From Pseudomonas tohonis (GTDB taxonomy: Bacteria; Pseudomonadota; Gammaproteobacteria; Pseudomonadales; Pseudomonadaceae): 64,000 nucleotides of DNA. The translations under genes were made by a program, and so were the position numbers. The DNA is taken from positions 4,280,001 through 4,344,000 of the forward strand of contig NZ_AP023189.1 of the NCBI RefSeq assembly GCF_012767755.2, written 5' to 3'. This document shows, one piece after another, positions 16,314 to 25,068 of this stretch; the first letter of the stretch is position 1; every line of letters begins with the position of its first letter. The notes under the pieces were generated by a model. That model saw only the letters and a list, made by a program, of their open reading frames with translations. It was not told the origin of the DNA and ran no database searches.

Positions 16314-16459
16314 TGCTTTCCGGGCTCCCGCTGCGGTCATCGACCGGCGACAGCCACACCTCCTCTTCTCGTTGAAATCGGTGCATCAGGAGTGCCCAAG
16401 CCCTGAAAAGGGGCGGCCCGGGAACTGCGATGGACCAAATATAAGACATTATCCAGCTG

Positions 16460-16473
16460 AATTGTACACAATT
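16460..16473. promoter_or_regulatory. Operator palindrome AATTGT-AC-ACAATT
   Basis: Longest copy of the window-wide element, with 6-bp arms. It lies 147 bp upstream of hiuH. On the minus strand a GATAAT -10-like hexamer sits just downstream, so it may cover the hiuH promoter. Confidence 0.6.
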
Positions 16474-16625
16474 ATTCGAGAATTTTTATCGCCTCGACGG
16501 CGGCCCGATTCGCCAGCACCATTTTGATGCAGACCGGCCCAGAGCAAGGGTTGTATTGCAAAGAGCTGACCAATCAGGCAAGTTTTTTGCAAACCTGCAG
16601 AACGTCGATCGGGACAAATATTTCA

Positions 16626-16656
16626 TTTACAAAACTCGATGACGTTTGTATACAAT
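16626..16656 (+). promoter_or_regulatory. puuE promoter with operator over the -10 box
   Basis: TTTACA (16626-16631) and TATACA (16649-16654) are 17 bp apart. The -10 lies inside the palindrome TTTGT-AT-ACAAT (16645-16656). Binding there would exclude RNA polymerase, consistent with repression of the urate operon. Confidence 0.55.
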
Positions 16657-16718
16657 CACTCATCGCGTTCGCGCAGCCCGGCTCCGCGAACCCTCCACAG
16701 ACAAGAAGGAATCCAGTA

Positions 16719-17648
16719 GTGAGCCTCGACTACCCCCGCGACCTGATCGGCTACGGCAGCAATCCCCCGCATCCGCACTGGCCGGGCGAGGCACGCATCG
16801 CCCTCTCCTTCGTCCTCAACTACGAGGAAGGCGGCGAGCGCAACATCCTCCACGGCGACAAGGAATCCGAAGCCTTCCTCTCGGAGATGGTCGCGGCGCA
16901 GCCCCTGCAGGGCGCCCGCAACATGAGCATGGAATCCCTCTACGAGTACGGTAGCCGAGCCGGCGTCTGGCGCCTGCTCAACCTGTTCAAGAAGCACGAC
17001 ATCCCGCTGACCATCTTCGCCGTCGCCATGGCCGCACAGCGCCACCCGGACGCCATCCGCGCCATGGTCGAGGCCGGCCACGAGATCTGCAGCCACGGCT
17101 ACCGCTGGATCGACTACCAGTACATGAGCGAGGAGCAGGAGCGCGAGCACATGCTCGAGGCCATCCGCATCCTCACCGAGCTGACCGGCGAACGCCCGCT
17201 AGGCTGGTACACCGGCCGCACCGGCCCGAACACCCGTCGCCTGGTGATGGAGGAAGGCGGCTTCCTCTACGACTCCGACACCTACGACGACGACCTGCCC
17301 TACTGGGACCCGGCCAGCACCGTGGAAAAACCGCACCTGGTGATCCCCTACACCCTCGACACCAACGACATGCGCTTCACCCAGGTGCAGGGCTTCAACA
17401 AGGGCGACGACTTCTACGAATACCTGAAGGACGCCTTCGACGTGCTCTACGCCGAAGGCGCCGCCGGCGCGCCGAAGATGCTCTCCATCGGCATGCACTG
17501 CCGCCTGCTGGGCCGCCCCGCGCGCCTCGCCGCCCTGGCCCGCTTCATCGAATACGTGAAGAGCCACGACAAGGTCTGGTTCGCCCGCCGCGTGGACATC
17601 GCCCACCACTGGCACACCACCCACCCTTTCCAAGGCAACGCCCAATGA
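16719..17648 (+). CDS. puuE: Allantoinase PuuE (polysaccharide-deacetylase fold)
   Basis: A 309-residue cofactor-independent allantoinase that opens allantoin to allantoate. It belongs to the carbohydrate-esterase-4-like family, unrelated to the metal amidohydrolase AllB. Family sequence begins at LDYPRDLIGYG and includes FVLNYEEGGERN, CSHGYRWIDYQYM and WYTGRTGPNTR. The start is GTG at 16719, with AAGAAGGA upstream. It is the first gene of the urate operon and overlaps uraD by ATGA. Confidence 0.93.
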   Translation: MSLDYPRDLIGYGSNPPHPHWPGEARIALSFVLNYEEGGERNILHGDKESEAFLSEMVAAQPLQGARNMSMESLYEYGSRAGVWRLLNLFKKHDIPLTIFAVAMAAQRHPDAIRAMVEAGHEICSHGYRWIDYQYMSEEQEREHMLEAIRILTELTGERPLGWYTGRTGPNTRRLVMEEGGFLYDSDTYDDDLPYWDPASTVEKPHLVIPYTLDTNDMRFTQVQGFNKGDDFYEYLKDAFDVLYAEGAAGAPKMLSIGMHCRLLGRPARLAALARFIEYVKSHDKVWFARRVDIAHHWHTTHPFQGNAQ

Positions 17649-18160
17649 GCAGCTTCCAGAAGATCACCCCGTCCAGCCTGTCCCGCGAGGCCTTCGTCAG
17701 CGCCTTCGCCGACATCTACGAGCATTCGCCCTGGGTTGCCGAGAAGGCCTACGACCTCGGCCTGGATGCCAGCGTCGACCAGATCGACGGCCTGCACCAG
17801 CGCATGTCCGACATCCTGCTCAGCGCCAGCCACGACGCCCAGCTGGCCCTGATCAACGCTCACCCGGACCTGGCAGGCAAGGCGGCCGTCCGAGGCGAGT
17901 TGACCGAAGCCAGCACCAGCGAACAGGCCGGTGCCGGCATCCACGAATGCACGGCTGAAGAGTTCGCACGCTTCACCGAACTGAACGACGCCTACAAGGC
18001 CAAGTTCGGGTTCCCTTTCATCATGGCGGTGAAGGGCAGCAACCGGCACCAGATCCTGGCGGCCTTCGAGGAGCGCATCCACAACACTCCCGAAGCCGAG
18101 TTCAGCCGGGCCCTGGCCGAGATCAACCGGATCGCGCTGTTCCGCCTGCAGCAGATGTGA
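17645..18160 (+). CDS. uraD: OHCU decarboxylase
   Basis: A 171-residue 2-oxo-4-hydroxy-4-carboxy-5-ureidoimidazoline decarboxylase, giving (S)-allantoin. The catalytic histidine motif [12 protein letters not shown] and the following SEQAGAG are present, as are [11 protein letters not shown] and the C-terminal INRIALFRL. Translation is coupled to puuE by an ATGA overlap. With HiuH it makes the two steps after urate oxidation enzymatic and stereospecific. Confidence 0.95.
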   Translation: MSSFQKITPSSLSREAFVSAFADIYEHSPWVAEKAYDLGLDASVDQIDGLHQRMSDILLSASHDAQLALINAHPDLAGKAAVRGELTEASTSEQAGAGIHECTAEEFARFTELNDAYKAKFGFPFIMAVKGSNRHQILAAFEERIHNTPEAEFSRALAEINRIALFRLQQM

Positions 18161-18215
18161 CCCCGGCTGCACGCACGCCGGACACGCCGATGCTCCCGTT
18201 CCAAGGCAGACCGCA

Positions 18216-19211
18216 ATGAAGAGCTACGCAGTACCCTTCGAGAAGTACATCAACCTCGCCGACGCCCGTCTCGGGACCCGAGCCCTCTCGGTCACCGACG
18301 ACTGGTTCGCCGACGTCAACCGCCTGTTCCAGCCGTCCGCGGCCGTGTGGAAGGAAGGCGTGTTCGACGACAACGGCAAGTGGATGGACGGCTGGGAATC
18401 CCGCCGCAAGCGCTTCGAAGGCCATGACCACGCCGTGATCCGCCTGGGTGTAGCGGGCTCGATCAAGGGCGTGGACATCGACACCAGTTTCTTCACCGGC
18501 AACTACCCGCCGTCCGCCTCCCTGGAAGGCTGCTTCGTGGCCAACGGCGACCCGGACGAGACCAGCACCTGGAGCGAAGTGCTCGGCGCCGTCGAGCTCA
18601 AGGGCGATAGCCACCATTACCATGCGATCGACAACGACCAGGCCTTCACCCACCTTCGCTTCAACATCTATCCCGACGGTGGCGTGGCACGCCTGCGCGC
18701 ACACGGCATCCCCCATCGCGACTGGAGCGCGGTGAGCGACAACGAACAGGTCGACCTCGCCGCCGCGCTGAACAGCGGCCGCGCACTGGCCTGCTCCGAC
18801 GAGCATTTCGGCCGCATGGGCAACATCCTCAACCCGGGCCGTGGCATCAACATGGGCGACGGCTGGGAAACCGCCCGCCGCCGCACCCCGGGCAACGACT
18901 GGGTGATAGTCGCCCTCGGCCACCCCGGCGAGATCGAGCGCATCGTGGTCGATACCCTGCACTTCAAGGGCAACTACCCCGACAGCTGCTCGATCCAGGC
19001 GGCCTTCGTCAAGGGCGGCACCGACAGCCAGATCGAGACCCAGAGCCTGTTCTGGCGCGAGCTGCTGCCGAGCCAGAAGCTCTCGATGCACGCCGAGCAC
19101 GAATACACCGAACAGATCCGGGCCCTCGGCCCCGTCACCCACGTACGCCTGAACATATTCCCGGACGGAGGCGTCAGTCGCCTGCGCCTGTTCGGCAAGG
19201 TGGCCAGATAA
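18216..19211 (+). CDS. alc: Allantoicase
   Basis: A 331-residue allantoicase, converting allantoate to ureidoglycolate and urea. It is made of two similar jelly-roll halves: ITSFFTGN-like [14 protein letters not shown] in the first and [13 protein letters not shown] in the second. [14 protein letters not shown] and [14 protein letters not shown] mark the two repeat ends. ATG 55 bp after uraD with AAGG upstream. Urea released here can be moved by the transporter at 38223. Confidence 0.94.
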   Translation: MKSYAVPFEKYINLADARLGTRALSVTDDWFADVNRLFQPSAAVWKEGVFDDNGKWMDGWESRRKRFEGHDHAVIRLGVAGSIKGVDIDTSFFTGNYPPSASLEGCFVANGDPDETSTWSEVLGAVELKGDSHHYHAIDNDQAFTHLRFNIYPDGGVARLRAHGIPHRDWSAVSDNEQVDLAAALNSGRALACSDEHFGRMGNILNPGRGINMGDGWETARRRTPGNDWVIVALGHPGEIERIVVDTLHFKGNYPDSCSIQAAFVKGGTDSQIETQSLFWRELLPSQKLSMHAEHEYTEQIRALGPVTHVRLNIFPDGGVSRLRLFGKVAR

Positions 19212-19275
19212 CGCCGGGCCAACCCCGGCAACCCCGTCACCGTGGCGGGGCGACAGCAAGGACAAGAAGAACAGC

Positions 19276-19779
19276 ATGCGCACTCTCAAGATCGAGCCCC
19301 TGACCAAAGAAGCATTCGCCCCGTTCGGTGACGTCATCGAAACCGAAGGCAGCGAGTTCTTCATGATCAACAACGGCTCAACCCGCCGTTACCACAAGCT
19401 GGCCACCGTCGAGACGGCCCAGCCGGACGACAAGGCGATCATCAGCATCTTCAGCGCCGAGTCCCTGGAGATGCCCCTTCCCATCCGCATGCTTGAACGA
19501 CATCCGCAGGGCAGCCAGGCCTTCATACCGCTGCTCGGCAACCCCTTTCTGGTCGTGGTCGCGCCGGTTGGCGATGCACCTGTACCGGGTCTGGTCCGTG
19601 CCTTCCTCACCAATGGCAGGCAGGGCGTTAATTACCATCGCGGCGTCTGGCACCACCCGGTGCTGACGATCGAAAAGCGGGATGACTTCCTGGTGGTTGA
19701 TCGCAGCGGTTCCGGCAACAACTGCGACGAGCATTACTTCACCGAGGACGAGCAACTGCTCCTCGACCCCCACCACTAA
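19276..19779 (+). CDS. allA: Ureidoglycolate lyase
   Basis: A 167-residue cupin-type ureidoglycolate lyase giving glyoxylate and urea. Family motifs are LTKEAFAPFGDVIE, MLERHPQGSQAFIPL and YHRGVWHHPVLTI, the last with the cupin histidines. It lies in the urate operon 64 bp after alc. Its product glyoxylate is the substrate of Gcl at 31712. Confidence 0.94.
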   Translation: MRTLKIEPLTKEAFAPFGDVIETEGSEFFMINNGSTRRYHKLATVETAQPDDKAIISIFSAESLEMPLPIRMLERHPQGSQAFIPLLGNPFLVVVAPVGDAPVPGLVRAFLTNGRQGVNYHRGVWHHPVLTIEKRDDFLVVDRSGSGNNCDEHYFTEDEQLLLDPHH

Positions 19780-19832
19780 TAAGAGAAGCCCAGCGATCGC
19801 CGTGCCGATCGTCCGGGAAAGAGGTACGTACT

Positions 19833-21143
19833 GTGGAAGCACATCTGACCGAATGGCTGAACCTGAGCATCCGCTGGGTTCACATGATCACCGGCATCGC
19901 CTGGATCGGCGCATCCTTCTATTTCGTCTGGCTGGAGAACAACCTCAACCGCAAGGCCCCGCGCGAGGGGTTGGCCGGTGACCTGTGGGCGATCCACGGT
20001 GGCGGCATCTACCACCTGGAGAAATACAAGCTCGCCCCGCCGAAAATGCCGGACAACCTGCACTGGTTCAAATGGGAGGCCTATTTCACCTGGCTGTCGG
20101 GCGTCGCCCTGCTGACCGTGGTGTTCTACCTGAACCCGACCCTGTACCTGATCGCCCCCGGCCTGGACCTCGCCCCGGCTGCGGCCATCGCCATCGGCGT
20201 CGGTTCCCTGATCGCCGGCTGGTTCATCTACGACCTGCTGTGCGACTCGCCCCTGGGCAAGCAGCCCGCCCTGCTCGGCCTGATCCTCTTCGTGCTGGTG
20301 ATCGGCGCGGCCTGGGGCTTCACCCAGGTGTTCAGCGGCCGTGGCGCCTACATCCATGTCGGCGCGCTGATCGGCACCATCATGGTCGGCAACGTGTTCC
20401 GCATCATCATGCCGGCACAGCGTGCACTGGTTAAGGCCATCGAAGAGAACCGCACCCCGGACCCGGCGCTGCCGGCCAAGGGCCTGCTGCGCTCGCGCCA
20501 CAACAACTACTTCACCCTGCCGGTGCTGTTCATCATGATCAGCAACCATTTCCCGAGCACCTACGGCAGCCAGTACAACTGGCTGATCCTGGCCGGGATC
20601 GCGGTGATCGCCGTTCTGGTACGCCACTACTTCAACACCCGCCACGACAGCAACAAGTTCGCCTGGACCCTCCCGGCCGGCGCACTGGGCATGATCTGTC
20701 TGGCCTTCGTCACCTCGCCGAACTACAAGGCCGCCACCGCGCCCATCGCCAGCGTCGCCCCGGTCACCGCACCGGCCAAGACCGAGGCCGCAGCGCCGGC
20801 AGCCGCCAGTGAAAGCAGCAAGCCCGCCGAGCAGGCCCAGGCTCCGGCCCAGCCCGCCAACGCCCAGGCCAACGCCGGCGGCGCGGACTTCGACAAGGTC
20901 CACAGCGTGATCCAGGAACGTTGCTCCGTCTGCCATTCCGCCAAGCCCACCAGCCCGATGTTCACCGCGGCCCCGGGTGGCGTGATGTTCGACACCCCGC
21001 AGCAGATCCAGGCCATGGCGCCGAAGATCCAGGCACAGGCCGTCGCCACCCAGATCATGCCGCTGGGCAACATCACCCAGATGACCCAGGCCGAACGCGA
21101 CCTGATCGGTTCCTGGATCGCCGAAGGCGCCAAGACCAACTGA
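19833..21143 (+). CDS. puuD: Membrane-bound urate oxidase PuuD with cytochrome c domain
   Basis: A 436-residue protein. Residues 1 to about 295 form a polytopic membrane domain (DUF989/PuuD: IRWVHMITGIAWIGASFYF, HGGGIYHLEKYK, ISNHFPSTYGS). A Pro/Ala-rich linker spans about 300-350. A C-terminal mono-heme cytochrome c follows, with C364-x2-C367-H368 and a likely Met ligand at 409 in IMPLGN. This is the architecture of the PuuD urate oxidase, which passes electrons to a respiratory chain rather than making H2O2. The GTG at 19833 has AAAGAGG upstream. It is the last gene of the urate operon, before a terminator. Heme attachment would need the Ccm system at 42.9-50 kb. Confidence 0.93.
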   Translation: MEAHLTEWLNLSIRWVHMITGIAWIGASFYFVWLENNLNRKAPREGLAGDLWAIHGGGIYHLEKYKLAPPKMPDNLHWFKWEAYFTWLSGVALLTVVFYLNPTLYLIAPGLDLAPAAAIAIGVGSLIAGWFIYDLLCDSPLGKQPALLGLILFVLVIGAAWGFTQVFSGRGAYIHVGALIGTIMVGNVFRIIMPAQRALVKAIEENRTPDPALPAKGLLRSRHNNYFTLPVLFIMISNHFPSTYGSQYNWLILAGIAVIAVLVRHYFNTRHDSNKFAWTLPAGALGMICLAFVTSPNYKAATAPIASVAPVTAPAKTEAAAPAAASESSKPAEQAQAPAQPANAQANAGGADFDKVHSVIQERCSVCHSAKPTSPMFTAAPGGVMFDTPQQIQAMAPKIQAQAVATQIMPLGNITQMTQAERDLIGSWIAEGAKTN

Positions 21144-21188
21144 TCTCGACCACGACGGGCCGCATCCCCAAGCTGCGGCCCGTGTTTC

Positions 21189-21214
21189 AAGCCTGCCCCA
21201 GGCAGGCTTTTTTT
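21189..21214 (+). terminator. Terminator of the urate operon
   Basis: AAGCCTGCC-CC-AGGCAGGC-like stem followed by seven Ts. A second hairpin (ACGGGCCGCA/TGCGGCCCGT, 21154-21183) precedes it. Confidence 0.88.
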
Positions 21215-21398
21215 ATCCTCTTCCGGCACGGCGTTCCGGTGCATGTCCCGCACCAGGCCCTGCCCTTTGTTCCGCGTGCCCCATCCACCGCCCACAGCTG
21301 GGCCTGGATGGCAGAAACATGAATACCAGGATCGCCGCCGGTCTTTGCCGGCTGCGGCCTAGACGGCTCAACAAAAACAAAAGCGCCAGAGGTGTTGC

Positions 21399-22745
21399 AT
21401 GACCAAGCTGACCGAGCCCGAGCTCGCCATTCCGCCCGCCGATCAACGCCTGCCTTTGTTGCAACTCCTGCTCGTGGGCATCCAGCACGTGCTGCTGATG
21501 TACGGCGGCGCCGTGGCCGTGCCGCTGATCGTCGGCCAGGCGGCCGGCCTGTCCCGCGAGGAAATCGCCTTCCTGATCAACGCGGACCTGCTGGTGGCCG
21601 GTATCGCCACCCTGGTGCAATCGATCGGCATCGGCCCGGTGGGTATCCGCATGCCGGTGATGATGGGCGCGAGCTTCGCCGCCGTCGGCAGCATGGTGGT
21701 GATGGCCGGCATGCCTGGCGTGGGCCTGCAAGGCATCTTCGGCGCCACCATCGCCGCCGGCTTCTTCGGCCTGCTGCTGGCCCCCTTCATGGCGCGCATC
21801 GTGCGGTTCTTCCCGCCGCTGGTCACCGGCACGGTGATCACTTCCATCGGCCTCACCCTGTTCCCCGTGGCGGTCAACTGGGCCGGCGGTGGCAGCAAGG
21901 CCGCTCAGTTCGGCGCCCTGGAATACCTCGCCGTGGCCGCCCTGGTGCTGGGCATCATCCTGCTGGTGAACCGTTTCATGCGCGGCTTCTGGGTCAATGT
22001 CTCGGTGCTGATCGGCATGGCGGTCGGCTATGTCGTCGCAGGCGGCATGGGCATGGTCGACCTCACCGGCCTGGAGCAGGCGCCTTGGTTCCAGGTGGTC
22101 ACCCCGCTGCATTTCGGCATGCCCAGGTTCGAGCTGGCGCCGGTGCTGTCGATGTGCCTGGTAGTGGTGATCATCTTCGTCGAGTCCACCGGCATGTTCC
22201 TAGCCCTGGGCAAGATCACCGGTCGCGAGGTCTGCCCCAAGGCCCTGCGCCGTGGCCTGCTGTGCGACGCCGGCGCCTCCTTCTTCGCCGGCTTCTTCAA
22301 CACCTTCACCCACTCCTCCTTCGCCCAGAACATCGGCCTGGTGCAGATGACCGGCGTGCGCAGCCGCTACGTCACCGCCGTGGCCGGCCTGTTCCTGATC
22401 ACCCTCAGCCTGCTGCCCAAGGCCGCCTTCCTGGTCGCCTCCATCCCGCCCGCCGTACTCGGTGGCGCAGGGCTGGCGATGTTCGGCATGGTCGCCGCCA
22501 CGGGCATCAAGATCCTCCACGAAGCCGACATCACCGACCGCCGCAACCAGTTGCTGGTCGCCGTGAGCATGGGGATGGGCATGGCGCCGGTGGTGCGCCC
22601 CGAGTTCTTCGCCCACCTGCCCCACTGGATGGAGCCCATCACCCACAGCGGCATCGCCATGGCCACCGTCAGCGCGCTGGTGCTCAACATCCTGTTCAAC
22701 ATCCTGGGCGAGAAGGAGCGCAGCCGACACTGCGCCGCCCACTGA
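21399..22745 (+). CDS. NCS2 urate/xanthine permease
   Basis: A 448-residue nucleobase-cation symporter-2 protein with 14 predicted helices. LLLVGIQHVLLMYGGAVAVPL is the usual start of the UraA/XanQ/UacT fold. The NCS2 signature region VESTGMFLALGKI is closest, as I recall, to uric acid/xanthine carriers. The ATG is 8 bases after AGAGG. It lies 255 bp after puuD beyond a terminator, so it has its own promoter, not identified. It likely imports urate or xanthine for the operon upstream. Confidence 0.88.
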   Translation: MTKLTEPELAIPPADQRLPLLQLLLVGIQHVLLMYGGAVAVPLIVGQAAGLSREEIAFLINADLLVAGIATLVQSIGIGPVGIRMPVMMGASFAAVGSMVVMAGMPGVGLQGIFGATIAAGFFGLLLAPFMARIVRFFPPLVTGTVITSIGLTLFPVAVNWAGGGSKAAQFGALEYLAVAALVLGIILLVNRFMRGFWVNVSVLIGMAVGYVVAGGMGMVDLTGLEQAPWFQVVTPLHFGMPRFELAPVLSMCLVVVIIFVESTGMFLALGKITGREVCPKALRRGLLCDAGASFFAGFFNTFTHSSFAQNIGLVQMTGVRSRYVTAVAGLFLITLSLLPKAAFLVASIPPAVLGGAGLAMFGMVAATGIKILHEADITDRRNQLLVAVSMGMGMAPVVRPEFFAHLPHWMEPITHSGIAMATVSALVLNILFNILGEKERSRHCAAH

Positions 22746-22793
22746 GCCTTGCTCCCACCTGGATGCACCGACCCGGTGAGGACAGGACTTCCC

Positions 22794-22818
22794 GCCCGCC
22801 TACAAGGCGGGCTTTTTT
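22794..22818 (+). terminator. Terminator after NCS2 permease
   Basis: Perfect stem GCCCGCCT-ACA-AGGCGGGC followed by six Ts. Confidence 0.9.
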
Positions 22819-22857
22819 ATGGGCATCCGCTTCCAAACGAGATGGCAAGGCACGTAA

Positions 22858-22945
22858 CCGTAGGGTGGGCCGAGGCACGAAGCCCGACGTAGCCGGGCTC
22901 GATTCCGCTCCGTTGGGCCTCGCTGCGCTCGGCGCCAACCTACGG
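22858..22945. repeat. Dispersed intergenic inverted repeat
   Basis: An 88-bp element starting CCGTAGGGTGGGCCGAGGC and ending CGGCGCCAACCTACGG, with complementary ends. Elements of this look are scattered in Pseudomonas intergenic regions. A genome-wide copy count is needed to confirm. Confidence 0.6.
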
Positions 22946-23029
22946 CTTCGTCCAGGGATTGCGGGCTTTACAGGGCATCCGGGGGAAGCGCGTGGCGAGT
23001 CGATGGGTCGCAGCCAAAACGCACGATTT

Positions 23030-23074
23030 TCTGTACACAATTCTGATTTATTTTGTTACTCATCCTGTAAACAG
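23030..23074 (+). promoter_or_regulatory. Two operator-like palindromes before the Tsx-like gene
   Basis: TCTGT-AC-ACAAT (23030-23041, one mismatch in the arms) and CTGT-AA-ACAG (23065-23074). They lie just upstream of a TATAGT -10-like hexamer at 23080-23085. They probably bring the porin under the same control as the urate genes. Confidence 0.5.
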
Positions 23075-23085
23075 AATGCTATAGT

Positions 23086-23530
23086 CGCAAAACCTGACCC
23101 GCAGTTCAGTTTCCGAACGCGAGGCGGCCAGCGGGACGGCAGTCACCCGCAAGCCCACGACCTACAAAAACAACAGGCAGGCTTTGAACGATGAACGCAT
23201 CCGCCCTGATCGGCCTCTCCGGTGCCGTCCGCCGCCCGGACCACGGCACGCACGCAGCCTTGCACTCCCCGTTCACGACATTCCCCACCGAGGCCTGCAC
23301 CCACGCGGCCCGGCGCACATCGCACGACGCAGCCGAACAGCCCAGCGCTGAAGATCGCCCGTCGCCGCCCCGGAATCCGAAGACCGACCGCGTCGTCATG
23401 ACGAGCTGACGCCAGGACGGCCAACCCGGAATCCCTCCATGCATCCAGCAAGACCGCCCCGCTCCGCCGGGCGGCTCCCTGCCGGCTGCGTAGAGGCCAA
23501 CCTGAAGCCCTGAAAAATAAGGAAAACCGC
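23086..23530 (+). other. Long 5' leader of the Tsx-like gene
   Basis: About 445 bp without a recognisable gene. A 72-codon ATG frame (23191-23409) starts MNASALIGLSGAVRR but has no good ribosome-binding site and a composition rich in Arg, Pro and His typical of spurious GC-rich frames. No terminator-antiterminator pair or known riboswitch was recognised. Confidence 0.45.
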
Positions 23531-24352
23531 ATGAACCTGAAGCATCTGCCTCACTGCATCGCCCTTAGCGCCGGCCTCCTGGCGGGAGGGCAGGCCCTGG
23601 CCGACGGCCCGCTGCTGTGGCAGAACAACAGCATCACCTACCTCTACGGCCAGGATTTCAAGGTCAACCCGGAAATCCAGCAGACCTTCACCTTCGAGCA
23701 CGCCAGCGGCTGGACCTGGGGCGACCTGTTCATCTTCGCCGACCAGATCAACTACAACGGCAAGGCCGACGCCAATGCGGGCAACAACACCTACTACGGC
23801 GAGATCCAGCCGCGCCTGTCCTTCGGCAAGCTGTTCGACCAGAAGATCGCCTTCGGTCCGGTGACCGACGTGCTGCTGGCCGCCACCTACGAGCGTGGCG
23901 AGAACCGCAACCAGAACTACCTGCTCGGCCCGGGCTTCGACCTGGCCATCCCCGGCTTCGATTTCTTCCAGCTGAACTTCTACTACCGCAAGCCCGACGG
24001 CATCACCAACAACCCGGCTGGCCAGTGGCAGGTCACCCCGGTGTGGTCGTACACCATCCCGGTGGGCAACTCCGACATCCTCATCGACGGCTTCATGGAC
24101 TGGGTGTGGAACAACAAGGACGGCACCAGCAGCCGTCCGAACGACCTGCACGCCAACCTGCACTTCAACCCGCAGATCAAGTACGACCTGGGCAAGGCCC
24201 TTAACCTGGGCGCCAAGCAGCTCTACGTCGGTGTCGAGTACGACTACTGGAGCAACAAGTACGGTATCGACGACGACAGCTTCCTCGGCGACGAGATCCT
24301 CGGCGGTACCGACCAGAACACCGCCAGCCTGCTGGTCAAGGTGCACTTCTGA
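23531..24352 (+). CDS. Tsx-family nucleoside-specific outer-membrane channel
   Basis: A 273-residue outer-membrane protein. A signal peptide of about 24 residues ends ALA-DGPLLW. The mature part has alternating beta strands with aromatic girdles (ITYLYGQDF, QLNFYYRKPDG, DGFMDWVWN) and a terminal phenylalanine (VKVHF). It matches the OmpK/Tsx 12-strand channel family (PF03502), which passes nucleosides. Here it would admit purine compounds to the periplasm for the permeases at 3461 and 21399. A strong terminator follows. Confidence 0.88.
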   Translation: MNLKHLPHCIALSAGLLAGGQALADGPLLWQNNSITYLYGQDFKVNPEIQQTFTFEHASGWTWGDLFIFADQINYNGKADANAGNNTYYGEIQPRLSFGKLFDQKIAFGPVTDVLLAATYERGENRNQNYLLGPGFDLAIPGFDFFQLNFYYRKPDGITNNPAGQWQVTPVWSYTIPVGNSDILIDGFMDWVWNNKDGTSSRPNDLHANLHFNPQIKYDLGKALNLGAKQLYVGVEYDYWSNKYGIDDDSFLGDEILGGTDQNTASLLVKVHF

Positions 24353-24369
24353 TCGCACCTGCTGCATGA

Positions 24370-24402
24370 AAAAAGGGATGGCGCGAAACGCCATCCCTTT
24401 TT
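24370..24402. terminator. Bidirectional terminator
   Basis: Near-perfect 13-bp stem AAAAGGGATGGCG / CGCCATCCCTTTT flanked by A and T runs. It can serve both the Tsx-like gene and the convergent ferritin-like gene. Confidence 0.9.
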
Positions 24403-24432
24403 CGTTGGCGGCAATGCCGCCGATACCCGCCG

Positions 24433-24882
24433 TCAGCTGGCGCGGGCCAGGTTGCGCAGGGCCTTGATCTGATCATGGTTGCGCTGCACGCCGAGCAGTT
24501 GTTTCTCGACGATGGAGCGAGCCGGCGGCGGCAGCTCCTTGCCCAGCGCATCCTTGTAGGCCTTCAGCGCGACATCTTCACCGCGCTCGCATTCGTTGAG
24601 AATGGCGGCATCGTCCTTGCCGGTCACCAGGGCCTTGAGGTCGACCCAGCGACGGTGCAGGGCGCCGGCCACGCTGGAGGAGGTCTCCGGGTCACCGCCC
24701 ATCGAACGCACCACCTGCTGCAGCTCGGCAGCGGCGCGGGCGCACTCCTGGGAGCGCTGGGTGAAGGTGGCTTTCAGCTGGGGGTTCTTCACATCCTCGG
24801 CGCATTCGAGAAACCCCTTTTCGCCGTCCTTGCTGGTCTCGATCAGGTCGTTGAGAACGGAGATAGCCTTGTCGTTATCCAT
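24433..24882 (-). CDS. PA2169-type four-helix-bundle (DUF2383) protein
   Basis: A 149-residue, all-helical, ferritin-like protein. It has the DUF2383 pattern of spaced acidic residues (LIETSKDGEKGF, LNECERGEDVALKAYKDAL) and a likely E...ExxH-type metal site including RNHDQIKAL. The ATG at 24882 is chosen because AGGAAAG lies upstream; the frame to 24936 is longer. Members of this family in Pseudomonas are linked to anaerobiosis or stress, from memory; function unproven. No clear tie to neighbours. Confidence 0.82.
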   Translation of the reverse strand: MDNDKAISVLNDLIETSKDGEKGFLECAEDVKNPQLKATFTQRSQECARAAAELQQVVRSMGGDPETSSSVAGALHRRWVDLKALVTGKDDAAILNECERGEDVALKAYKDALGKELPPPARSIVEKQLLGVQRNHDQIKALRNLARAS

Positions 24883-25068
24883 CGTGCTTTCCTCTTTTTC
24901 CGGTAGGGATTCCAGCCGAGTTTCTTGCTCAGCCACTCAGGAAAATGGACCGGATGGGTTTTCCGATGGTTCAAGGTTTCGGCAACGAGGCATGACGCAA
25001 CGGCTCGCGCTGGGCGCAACGAGCCGGCGGAACAAGGGGCCCTCCGAATGGCGCGGCCCGCTCGTCGG

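Larger units (their letters stand above)
16314..16718. promoter_or_regulatory. Divergent hiuH/puuE control region
   Basis: 405 bp with no gene. It holds two copies of the palindrome, AATTGT-AC-ACAATT at 16460-16473 and TTTGT-AT-ACAAT at 16645-16656, the first nearer hiuH and the second nearer puuE. An in-frame ATG at 16524 would lengthen PuuE by 65 residues that do not look like the family. Confidence 0.6.

Noticed and set aside
16524..16718. Longer PuuE starting at the ATG at 16524
   Set aside because: The extra 65 residues cross the promoter and operator and do not resemble the family; GTG 16719 has a proper ribosome-binding site.
23191..23409. A 72-codon ORF in the Tsx leader
   Set aside because: No good ribosome-binding site and Arg/Pro/His-rich composition; kept only as part of the leader description.
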